Assembly: GCA_002422225.1 (NCBI GenBank)
Contig: DITX01000071.1
Coordinates: 1-21,274 of the forward strand
Source of the DNA: Gammaproteobacteria bacterium UBA6173
Lineage (GTDB): Bacteria > Pseudomonadota > Gammaproteobacteria > Pseudomonadales > Pseudohongiellaceae
DNA length: 21,274 bases
Reading direction: 5' to 3'
Below the pieces are notes generated by a model, which made no database searches, was not told the DNA's origin, and worked only from the letters and a program-made list of their open reading frames with translations. Made by a program: the position numbers and the translations under genes. Positions 9,257-16,534 of this stretch are shown one piece after another (the first letter of the stretch is position 1; every line of letters begins with the position of its first letter).

Positions 9257-9286
9257 TTGACCAAACTGTGAACTGGTTGGTATTTT
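9257..9286 (+). promoter_or_regulatory. Possible sigma70-type promoter for the ABC/peptidase operon
   Basis: TTGACC at 9257-9262 and TATTTT at 9281-9286 are separated by 18 bp in the 224-bp divergent intergenic region. An imperfect inverted repeat (ACCAAAC, 8 nt, GGTTGGT) lies between and over these boxes, and GGTCAA at 9290-9295 mirrors the -35 box. The implied leader is about 135 nt. Matches are modest and this is a weak prediction. Confidence 0.3.
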
Positions 9287-9428
9287 GCCGGTCAATAATT
9301 GGTGTTTTCCACTCACTCATCGACAGGCCATCTGCATTTAATTATTAAATATCAAAGCGATACAGAATGGCTCGAATCTTGCTTTTCCGTTAACCAGATG
9401 GTTTTAACTGAACAAGGAAACTACGCAT

Positions 9429-10310
9429 ATGCTCGTTATCAAAGGCCTGTCCAAAACCTACAAAAACGGCGTTCGCGCGCTCAACAACATCACGCTGAAC
9501 ATCCCCACCGGCATGTTCGGGCTGCTGGGGCCAAATGGAGCTGGCAAATCATCATTAATGCGCACCTTGGCGACGTTGCAGGAAGCAGACAGTGGAACGG
9601 CGTTTCTGGATGAGCTCAATATCCTTGAAGACAAAAACAGTCTGCGTAAAGTACTGGGTTATCTGCCCCAGGATTTTGGCAGTTATCCCAAAATGACACC
9701 GCTGGATATGTTGGATCACTTTGCCGTTCTGAAGGGTGTCAGCAACAAAGCAGAACGCCGCGAGATGGTTGACGCTTTGCTGCATAAAACCAACCTGTAC
9801 GACGTCAGGAAAAAAGCGATCGACACGTTTTCGGGCGGTATGAAACAGCGCTTTGGCATCGCCCAGGCCTTGATTGGCAACCCCAGACTGATCATTGTTG
9901 ATGAACCAACAGCCGGTCTTGACCCCTCAGAGCGCAACCGCTTTCACAACCTGCTGGCAGAGATTGGCGAAAATATTGTGGTGATATTGTCGACCCACAT
10001 TGTGGAAGATGTCAGTGATCTGTGCCAGAACATGGCCATCATGGGCAAAGGTGAAATCCTGCTCAGTGGCCGCCCCCGTGAGGTTATCAACCAGTTGCGC
10101 GGCAGCATCTGGCGCAAACGCGTCAAACGCGATGCCCTGCCAACGTATCAACAACAGTATCAGGTGATTCTCTCGCACCTGACCGAAGGTGAGACGGTAA
10201 TCCATGTGCTCAGCCCGACCCAGCCCGAGGGTTTCGACGCACAGGAGGTCGATCTGGAGGATGTGTATTTCTCCACCTTGATCAAACATGACATCAACGT
10301 TGCGGTGTAA
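9429..10310 (+). CDS. ABC transporter ATP-binding protein
   Basis: A 293-residue cytosolic ATPase subunit that should power the fused permease encoded next. Walker A is GPNGAGKS at 34-41, followed by the Q-loop LPQDFG, signature FSGGMKQRFGIAQ, Walker B RLIIVDEP with TAGLDP, and the switch histidine in LSTHIVED. The N-terminal 220 residues are a standard ABC-2-exporter-type nucleotide-binding domain. The last 70 residues are less conserved and carry no motif I recognise. AAGGAA stands before the ATG with good spacing. The next gene starts 25 bp downstream with its own strong ribosome-binding site (AAAGGAG). The transported substrate is unknown. Confidence 0.95.
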   Translation: MLVIKGLSKTYKNGVRALNNITLNIPTGMFGLLGPNGAGKSSLMRTLATLQEADSGTAFLDELNILEDKNSLRKVLGYLPQDFGSYPKMTPLDMLDHFAVLKGVSNKAERREMVDALLHKTNLYDVRKKAIDTFSGGMKQRFGIAQALIGNPRLIIVDEPTAGLDPSERNRFHNLLAEIGENIVVILSTHIVEDVSDLCQNMAIMGKGEILLSGRPREVINQLRGSIWRKRVKRDALPTYQQQYQVILSHLTEGETVIHVLSPTQPEGFDAQEVDLEDVYFSTLIKHDINVAV

Positions 10311-10335
10311 GGCCAGCGGCTAAAGGAGCACTGTC

Positions 10336-13300
10336 ATGTTTTGGACCATTGCAAAATTTGAAATGAATTTCCATCGTCGTCAGTACCTGTTTTATGTACT
10401 GTCCGGCGTGTTTTTCCTTATATCGTTTTTAGGTACTACCACTGATGGCGTACAAGTAGGCGGAGATTTCAGCAACGTCAACATCAATTCCCCGTATGCC
10501 ATTCTTATTCAACTGAGCACCTTATCGGTCATCACCTTACTGGGCGCGATTGCGTTTTCTGCCAGCGGCGTGATTCGTGACCATGAACTGAAGATGGCAG
10601 AGTTGTTTTTGTCCACACCAGTACGCAAATTCGAATATGTGTATGGCCGCTTTTTTGGATCATTCGTGTTTGCTGCCGGCATTTTTCTGGCTGCCGCACT
10701 GGGTGTCTTGATTGGCGAGTTCATGCCGTGGTTGGATCAGGAACGCATCGGCGCATTTAACCTGTACCCCTATTGGTACAGTATCTGGCTGGTGGGGCTG
10801 CCCAATTTGTTTATCTGTTCCAGCATCCTCTTTTGTATCGCCACCGCAACACGCAGCATGATGGCAACCTACACCGGCATGGTGGCTTTGTTGATGCTGA
10901 CATTTTTGCTGGAAACCTTTAATGAACCGGCAACCGTTGAAACCATCAGTATGCTGGATCCGTTTGGTGCCACGGCTTTGCTGGAGGTCACCCGCTACTG
11001 GACGGTGTTTGAAAAGAACGCCTTGATGCCGGCCTTCGAAGGCGCCTTTCTGGTCAACAGGTTGTTCTGGATGGCGATTGCGCTAGCTTTTTTAGGACTG
11101 GCATCACTGCTCTACCCGTTTAACATCAATCCTTCGCGCAAACAGCTAAAAAAAGCCGCGCTGCAGGATGATGACAACCGAGCGTCTGCGCCCGTGACAG
11201 CTGCGCTACCTCGTGTTCAGCAACGGTTTGGACTGACCACCCACGTGCAACAATACTGGTCACAAACCCGCCTGGAAGTAAAAAGTATTGTACGTAGTAC
11301 AGCATTTTTGATCCTGTTATTGATGGGGCTGTTGTTGATTGTTGCCAACGCAGCCGGCAATCTGGGCAATCTGTTTGGCACCGCGGTGTATCCGACCACG
11401 GCCATCATGGTAGACATCATCAATGGCGCCTTCTCCCTGTCGCTGCTGTTTGTGCTGGTGTACTACGCCGGTGAGTTAATGGTGCGTGAACGGCAGGTAC
11501 GTATAGCTGGCATTGTGGATGCGATGCCGTTCCAGAATTGGGTGATGCTGGCAGCAAAACTGTCTGCGCTGACACTGGTGATTGTGGTGATGCTGCTCGC
11601 AGCCATGCTGGCGGGTATTGGCGTGCAACTGTCGCGCGGATTTTATGAGATTGAATTGCTGCACTATTTGGCTGGATTGTTGTTCTTTTTCCAGTTTCCG
11701 ATTTACCTGATGATGGTGCTGGCCATCTTTGCTTACATCCTGACCCGCAACAAGTTTTTTGCGATGGCCTTGATGGTGATCTACGTGGTATTCCTGATGG
11801 CAGCGCCGCAGATCGGCCTTGAACATGCATTGTATCGCATGCGCATGCCCAATCCGGTTTACTCCAGCTTTACCGGTTATGGCCACAATCTGGTGCCTTA
11901 CCTGTGGCAGACATTGTACTGGGGGCTGTTTGGTTGTTTGCTGCTGTTGTTTGTCCAACTGTTGTGGCCACGTGGCATCGAGGACGATTGGCGCAATCGC
12001 CTGAAAGTGGCACGCCAACGCCTGACGCGTCCCATGCTGATGTCTCTGGGCGTGGTCGGCAGTTTGTTTATTGCGACCGGCGGGTGGATTTACTACAACA
12101 CCAATGTCTTGAATGACTACACCACGGCGCGCGATCGCGAACGCCGGCAGGCGACATATGAGCAACGTTATCAGGCCAATGCTGACCTCGCGCAACCAGC
12201 AGTCACCAGCGTGTATGCTGAAGTAGACATCTTCCCGGATACTCGGGATGTGATGATCAAGGGTCGCTATAGCCTCAGTAATACCACGTCGCAGGCCATC
12301 AGCGAAATTCATATCAGTCTGATGCCATATCTTGACTTGCAGATGCTGGATATTCCGGGCGCCACATTGACACATGTGGATGAAGAGCTGGGCTATCGCA
12401 TTTATGAACTGAGAACACCAATGGCGGCGGGGACCGACCTGACCATGGATTTTGATGTGTCATGGACCACACCGGGGTTTGCCAACAGCGGTCATGGCGC
12501 AGACTTGACCTCCAACGGCACTTTTTTTAACAACGGAGCGGCGTTCCCACAGATTGGTTATCAGCGTTCGCAGGAACTACAGGACAATAACGTGCGACGG
12601 CGCTTTGACCTGCCCCCGGTGCAGCGCGCAGCCAGCATAGATGATGCTGAGGCCTTGATGAAAAGCGGACTCGGTGGTGGCAACCGTGTCAACTTTGAAA
12701 CCATTGTGTCGACCTTAGCAGACCAGATTGCGCTGGCACCTGGTTATCTGATCCGCGAGTGGGAAAACAACAATCGACGTTACTTCCACTACCGTATGGA
12801 TACACCCATCTGGAACTTCTACTCGTTTATGTCGGCCGACTATCAGGTGAAAAAAGACACCTGGACCAACCCGAACGGTGATGATGTTGCCATCGAGGTG
12901 TATTACGTGCACGACTACAATATCGATACCATGATTCGTTCTACCAAAAATTCGCTGGCATATTTCACAGAGAATTTTTCACCGTATCAGTATCGCCAGT
13001 TCCGTATTCTGGAATTCCCGCGCTTTCAGGGCACGTTTGCGCAAGCCTTTCCAAACACTATACCGTTTTCAGAGGCCATCGGGTTTATTGCGGACCTGAG
13101 GGATCCCAAAGAAATCGACTATGTGTTTTATGTCACGGCTCATGAACTGGCTCACCAGTGGTGGGGTCATCAGGTGATTGGTGCGGATGTGCAGGGCTCC
13201 ACCATGATTGTGGAGTCGCTGGCACAATATTCTGCATTGATGGCCATGGAACGTGAGTATGGCGCTGACCACATGAAACGTTTTCTGGCATTTGAGCTGG

Positions 13301-13920
13301 ATCGTTATCTGCAGGGTCGTGGCGGCGAAGCCATTGATGAAATGCCTTTGTATCTGGTGGAAAACCAGCCCTACATTCACTACCGCAAAGGCAGTCTGGT
13401 GTTGTACGCCATCAAGGACTACATCGGCGAAGACAATATGAACCTCGCTCTGGCAGAGTTCCTCGACAAGTTTGCATTTGGTGAAGCGCCCTTCCCCACT
13501 ACCCGTGACCTGATAAGCAGCATCCGCGCCTTCACGCCTGAGGAGTATCAGAGTGTGATCACCGATATGCTCGAGCGTATTGTGCTGTTTGATTTGCGTG
13601 TCACGGATTCACAAGTGACTGAACTGGCTGATGGTCAGTACGAGGTGGTGATTGACGTCAGTGCGCGCAAATTTGAGGCCAGCGGTGGCGGTGAAGAAAG
13701 TGAAATCACCATCAGGGACTGGGTGGATATTGGTGTGTTTGGGGCGGAAGACCCTGCAACGGGTGTGCCCGAGGTGTTGTATCTGCAAAAACATCTGATT
13801 GAACAAAATCAACAGCAAGTTACAGTGACGGTAAATGCCCGTCCTGAAACGTTGGGCATTGATCCTCTCAACAAATTGATCGACCGTAATCCGTCTGACA
13901 ATGTGACGTCTGCCCGCTAA
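10336..13920 (+). CDS. ABC-2-like permease fused to an M1-family metallopeptidase domain
   Basis: A 1194-residue membrane protein. Residues 1-270 and about 305-560 each look like a complete ABC-2-type membrane module of about six helices. A further helix at 566-587 (around GVVGSLFIATGGWIYY) leads into an approximately 600-residue extracytoplasmic region with an M1 aminopeptidase fold. The zinc site is H936-E-L-A-H940 with E960 as likely third ligand. The tyrosine of YRKGS (Y1016) matches the catalytic tyrosine of the family. The usual GxMEN exopeptidase motif is absent, and the equivalent stretch reads FSEAIGF near 911-917. The fusion is a contiguous frame with no sign of a sequencing join. 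I recall the same domain pairing under a permease/M1-aminopeptidase name in other bacteria, with no function known to me. Together with the preceding ATPase it forms a transporter whose outer domain may process or sense peptides (inference). Confidence 0.9.
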   Translation: MFWTIAKFEMNFHRRQYLFYVLSGVFFLISFLGTTTDGVQVGGDFSNVNINSPYAILIQLSTLSVITLLGAIAFSASGVIRDHELKMAELFLSTPVRKFEYVYGRFFGSFVFAAGIFLAAALGVLIGEFMPWLDQERIGAFNLYPYWYSIWLVGLPNLFICSSILFCIATATRSMMATYTGMVALLMLTFLLETFNEPATVETISMLDPFGATALLEVTRYWTVFEKNALMPAFEGAFLVNRLFWMAIALAFLGLASLLYPFNINPSRKQLKKAALQDDDNRASAPVTAALPRVQQRFGLTTHVQQYWSQTRLEVKSIVRSTAFLILLLMGLLLIVANAAGNLGNLFGTAVYPTTAIMVDIINGAFSLSLLFVLVYYAGELMVRERQVRIAGIVDAMPFQNWVMLAAKLSALTLVIVVMLLAAMLAGIGVQLSRGFYEIELLHYLAGLLFFFQFPIYLMMVLAIFAYILTRNKFFAMALMVIYVVFLMAAPQIGLEHALYRMRMPNPVYSSFTGYGHNLVPYLWQTLYWGLFGCLLLLFVQLLWPRGIEDDWRNRLKVARQRLTRPMLMSLGVVGSLFIATGGWIYYNTNVLNDYTTARDRERRQATYEQRYQANADLAQPAVTSVYAEVDIFPDTRDVMIKGRYSLSNTTSQAISEIHISLMPYLDLQMLDIPGATLTHVDEELGYRIYELRTPMAAGTDLTMDFDVSWTTPGFANSGHGADLTSNGTFFNNGAAFPQIGYQRSQELQDNNVRRRFDLPPVQRAASIDDAEALMKSGLGGGNRVNFETIVSTLADQIALAPGYLIREWENNNRRYFHYRMDTPIWNFYSFMSADYQVKKDTWTNPNGDDVAIEVYYVHDYNIDTMIRSTKNSLAYFTENFSPYQYRQFRILEFPRFQGTFAQAFPNTIPFSEAIGFIADLRDPKEIDYVFYVTAHELAHQWWGHQVIGADVQGSTMIVESLAQYSALMAMEREYGADHMKRFLAFELDRYLQGRGGEAIDEMPLYLVENQPYIHYRKGSLVLYAIKDYIGEDNMNLALAEFLDKFAFGEAPFPTTRDLISSIRAFTPEEYQSVITDMLERIVLFDLRVTDSQVTELADGQYEVVIDVSARKFEASGGGEESEITIRDWVDIGVFGAEDPATGVPEVLYLQKHLIEQNQQQVTVTVNARPETLGIDPLNKLIDRNPSDNVTSAR

Positions 13921-14587
13921 GCCCCGATTGACGACACACTTGTTATAGGCCTGTCACTGAACCGCGTAGAATTCAGCGAATCTTTGCGCGACAGCTGTGG
14001 CAGACTCCTGTCTCTGTCCGTCAGTAAACGTCTGACTCCGGAATGCTTGTTGAATACGGTTATTAATTCTCAGCAACGACATGCACAGTCCGATGACAAT
14101 CTGAATTTTGAATATGGCTCGGGGCAGGATGACCATGTCGACACATTCGACATGCCGCCCAAACAAGCAAACTGTATGCTGGCTACATAGACTGCAGTAG
14201 AAAAAATATCACCTGACTCCGGTCCGCTGCGCTATTACCCGGGCAGCCATCTGATTCCGCCTTATCTGTTTTTACACCGAAAAACCAATGCAATAGGCGC
14301 TGAGCTACCGGTGTTTTACAGTTATATGCAACAAGAGCTACAGAAAAAAACATTGAGCCAGTCAGTTTTCTTGCCAGGCCCGGTGATGTATTTATCTGGC
14401 ATGCCCAGCTTTTCCGTGGAGGCACTCCCATCGTGGAGGCACTCCCATCGTTGATGCCCGACAAACACCCTGCTCGCTGGTAACGCATTGCTACTGCACC
14501 AAAGAGCACCAACATGTATTCTGGCGCCTTAAAAAGGCCAATGAGCACAGGCACCATTACAAAAGACCACATCAGACACCGGAATGA
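13921..14587 (+). pseudogene. Decayed phytanoyl-CoA dioxygenase (PhyH) family gene
   Basis: The 681-bp gap between the ABC/M1 gene and tetR holds remains of an Fe(II)/2-oxoglutarate oxygenase. One frame reads LNFEYGSGQDDHVDTFDMPP, with the iron-binding HxD at 14134-14142, up to MLAT and then TAG at 14188-14190, where the next in-frame piece TAVEKISPDSGPLRYYPGSH suggests an ancestral Trp codon. The frame is lost in the T-run at 14366-14369. It resumes one frame over as LARPGDVFIWHAQLFRGG, is broken again by a 17-bp tandem duplication, and ends TPIVDARQTPCSLVTHY up to a TGA at 14585. The second iron histidine expected in LFHGG appears as Arg. The N-terminal ~100 residues of the family are not recognisable, so the 5' end is truncated and the start coordinate is approximate. 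Confidence 0.82.
14417..14450 (+). repeat. 17-bp perfect tandem duplication inside the PhyH pseudogene
   Basis: TGGAGGCACTCCCATCG occurs at 14417-14433 and again at 14434-14450. Removing one copy restores a readable PhyH C-terminal frame across the junction, so the repeat is a frame-breaking duplication and not a regulatory repeat. Confidence 0.95.
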
Positions 14588-14601
14588 GGCCGGCGATGTG
14601 C

Positions 14602-15213
14602 TCACGTCAGATTTTTAAAGAAAAACCGCATGAATTTTGGTGCATACTTTCGCATGACAATGCTATTGGTATCGCGCAGATAGTCCACCATAATACCGGT
14701 TATGTAAGACATCAGCGCCATACTCAGAACCATGGTGTCGACATCGGCTACCAAGTGTTTGTGTTTTTTGGCGCGTGTAAAGTACTCGGAAAACAGCTGA
14801 GTATTCTGCTTTTTTCTCGCATTCTGCAGGTGCAGAAAATGTTCCATCTCACCAGTGTAGTCACATTTAAAAAATAAAATGCTGAGCACTTTGAACTTGT
14901 GTTGATTAACTTCCAGATCAATGAGCAAGTCAGAACACAGGCGCTCCAGCTGAAGTAAAGGATGGGGATGATCATTGCGCAGATCCCCGAGAATGGTGTC
15001 CGCAAATGACAATTGCAGCTGATCGTGCAAGGCGTCAAATACATCTAGTTTATTCTTGAAATGCCAATAGATAGCACCGCGCGTTACGTCTGCGCATACG
15101 GCAATATCATTCAGGGTAGCGTTGGCCACACCTCTTTCAAAAAATACATCAACAGCCGCCTCCATAATACGACTGCGCGTCTCTAGCGCTTCCTCCTTGG
15201 TACGTCGAACCAT
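14602..15213 (-). CDS. TetR-family (AcrR/TtgR-like) repressor
   Basis: A 203-residue transcriptional repressor. The N-terminal DNA-binding domain has the classic TetR helix-turn-helix: ATLNDIAVCADVTRGAIYWH at about 36-55, followed by FKNKLDVFDAL. The rest is the divergent all-helical ligand-binding and dimerisation domain. The gene is divergent from the RND adaptor/pump genes and separated from them by 156 bp holding a perfect 52-bp palindrome. This is the standard arrangement for local, drug-relieved repression of an efflux pump and of itself. GAGG lies about 7 nt before the ATG. The inducer cannot be predicted. Its 3' end is 14 bp from the PhyH remnant. Confidence 0.92.
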   Translation of the reverse strand: MVRRTKEEALETRSRIMEAAVDVFFERGVANATLNDIAVCADVTRGAIYWHFKNKLDVFDALHDQLQLSFADTILGDLRNDHPHPLLQLERLCSDLLIDLEVNQHKFKVLSILFFKCDYTGEMEHFLHLQNARKKQNTQLFSEYFTRAKKHKHLVADVDTMVLSMALMSYITGIMVDYLRDTNSIVMRKYAPKFMRFFFKNLT

Positions 15214-15268
15214 TTAATGCCTCAAAAACTTTATCAATTTTGATTCATAATTTAAATGAATGACGGCT

Positions 15269-15274
15269 ATTATA
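15269..15274 (-). promoter_or_regulatory. -10 box (TATAAT) of the tetR promoter
   Basis: A consensus TATAAT on the - strand inside the left palindrome arm, about 55 nt before the tetR start. The corresponding -35 position has no good match. Confidence 0.55.
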
Positions 15275-15290
15275 CATACATTCATGTATG

Positions 15291-15296
15291 TATAAT
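15291..15296 (+). promoter_or_regulatory. -10 box (TATAAT) of the RND operon promoter
   Basis: The mirror-image consensus TATAAT in the right palindrome arm, about 73 nt before the adaptor start. A 17-bp spacer puts the -35 hexamer at 15268-15273 (TATTAT), a poor match. Repressor bound to the palindrome would cover both -10 boxes. Confidence 0.55.
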
Positions 15297-15369
15297 AGCC
15301 GTCATTCACAAATCAGCGACCTCCTAAAATAATAACTCTGGTTGCCTCATTCCTAAAAGAAGAGAAACT

Positions 15370-16500
15370 ATGAAAACCCGAGTACTGGGCGCTTTTTGCG
15401 TCGTTGCGTTTTTAGGTGCAAGCACAATGTATCAAATATTACCTGACCAAGTCAGTGCATCCGCATCGGATTCACTGGAAGCCTCCATGCCTGCCATGCC
15501 CGCGCCGACAGTCACGCTGATCGAGGTCACTGAAGCAGATTTTGAGTCTGTTGAACGCCTGCCAGGTCGTACACAAGCCTACCGTCTTGCGGAAATCCGG
15601 CCGCAAGTCAGTGGACTTTTGCTGCAGCGTTTATTTGAAGAAGGCGAGTTTGTAGAACAAGGACAAGCCCTGTATCAGATTGATTCTGCACGATATGAGT
15701 TGGACTTGCAGCGGGCGGAAGCGAATCTGATGACGGCTCAGGCCAATGCCGAACTGGCGGAACTCAATCTCAAGCGTATTGAGAGTCTTAGACAATCAGA
15801 CGCGGTCAGTCAGTATGATGTAGACCAGGTTCAAAATGCACTGGCGCAGGCACAAGCGGCGCTAATGACAGCGAATGCGGCCAAACGCGATGCTGAACTG
15901 AACATTGAGTACACCCGTGTTTATGCCCCCATTTCAGGCCAGATCAGTCAGTCACTGATTACCGAAGGCGCCTTGGTCACCGCCAATCAGGCACAACCGC
16001 TGGCAGTAATTACACAGCTTGATCCGGTGTATGTTGATGTTATGCAGTCCAGCAGTGATCACCTGCGCATGCGCTCGATACTGGCCGAAGCAGGCAGCCT
16101 TCCGGTGACACTTGAATTCGCTGATGGCTCAAGCTACAGGCAAACGGGTCAGTTGCAATTCTCCAGTGTTTTTGTCAGCGAAAGCACCGGCTCCGTGCAA
16201 CTACGTATGTTATTCCCTAATCCAGAACACACGCTGCTGCCGGGTATGTTTGTGCACGCACGGCTGCCTGTGAATTCACAGCGGGGTTTTCTGATTCCAC
16301 AACAGGCTGCCATCCGTGACAACAATGGCAATCTCAACGTGTGGAAACTTCAACCTGACAACTCCGTGCACCAGGTAGCCATTGACGTTGCACGCGAGCA
16401 AGGCAATCAGTGGCTGGTCACCAACGGATTACAAAGCGGTGACCGCATTGTGCTGGAAGGATTTCAGCGTCTGGCGCCCGGCGTCGTAGTCAACTATTAA
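15370..16500 (+). CDS. RND efflux periplasmic adaptor (membrane fusion protein)
   Basis: A 376-residue AcrA/MexA-type adaptor that bridges the inner-membrane RND pump to an outer-membrane channel. Residues 5-25 are a hydrophobic signal or anchor segment. No clean lipobox cysteine is visible (the only early Cys follows GAF), so it may not be lipidated, unlike AcrA. The lipoyl half-motif IRPQVSGLLLQRLFEEGEFV starts near residue 77. It is followed by QGQALYQID, a helical hairpin rich in Ala/Gln/Glu (about 110-170), the second lipoyl half with YTRVYAPISGQIS, and the beta-barrel domain. The gene is followed after 34 bp by the pump gene in one operon. Expression should depend on the palindromic operator upstream. 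Confidence 0.94.
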   Translation: MKTRVLGAFCVVAFLGASTMYQILPDQVSASASDSLEASMPAMPAPTVTLIEVTEADFESVERLPGRTQAYRLAEIRPQVSGLLLQRLFEEGEFVEQGQALYQIDSARYELDLQRAEANLMTAQANAELAELNLKRIESLRQSDAVSQYDVDQVQNALAQAQAALMTANAAKRDAELNIEYTRVYAPISGQISQSLITEGALVTANQAQPLAVITQLDPVYVDVMQSSSDHLRMRSILAEAGSLPVTLEFADGSSYRQTGQLQFSSVFVSESTGSVQLRMLFPNPEHTLLPGMFVHARLPVNSQRGFLIPQQAAIRDNNGNLNVWKLQPDNSVHQVAIDVAREQGNQWLVTNGLQSGDRIVLEGFQRLAPGVVVNY

Positions 16501-16534
16501 ATAGTCTGCCACTTACTATTCAGCGGGAATTACG

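Larger units (their letters stand above)
15257..15308. promoter_or_regulatory. 52-bp perfect palindrome: probable TetR-regulator operator
   Basis: Two 25-bp arms (15257-15281 and 15284-15308) are exact reverse complements around a 2-bp centre. The core TACATACAT-TC-ATGTATGTA closely resembles the E. coli AcrR operator, whose half-sites also read TACATACAT. It is the only strong symmetric element between tetR and the pump genes, so binding by the adjacent TetR protein is the simplest reading (inference). Confidence 0.85.

Noticed and set aside
11476..12375. 299-codon open frame on the - strand
   Set aside because: It lies entirely inside the ABC/M1 fusion gene, is rich in His and Gln as expected for an antisense shadow, and has no recognisable domain.
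13984..14190. Short + strand frame as an independent small gene
   Set aside because: It contains the PhyH HxD motif and ends at the nonsense codon, so it is part of the pseudogene and not a separate protein.
14183..14605. 140-codon open frame on the - strand in the tetR-ABC gap
   Set aside because: The + strand of the same stretch reads as clear PhyH blocks in successive frames. The antisense frame has no family resemblance.
15257..15308. Palindrome as a bidirectional rho-independent terminator
   Set aside because: The loop would be only 2 nt, no T-tract follows either arm, and it sits between divergent starts, not between gene ends.
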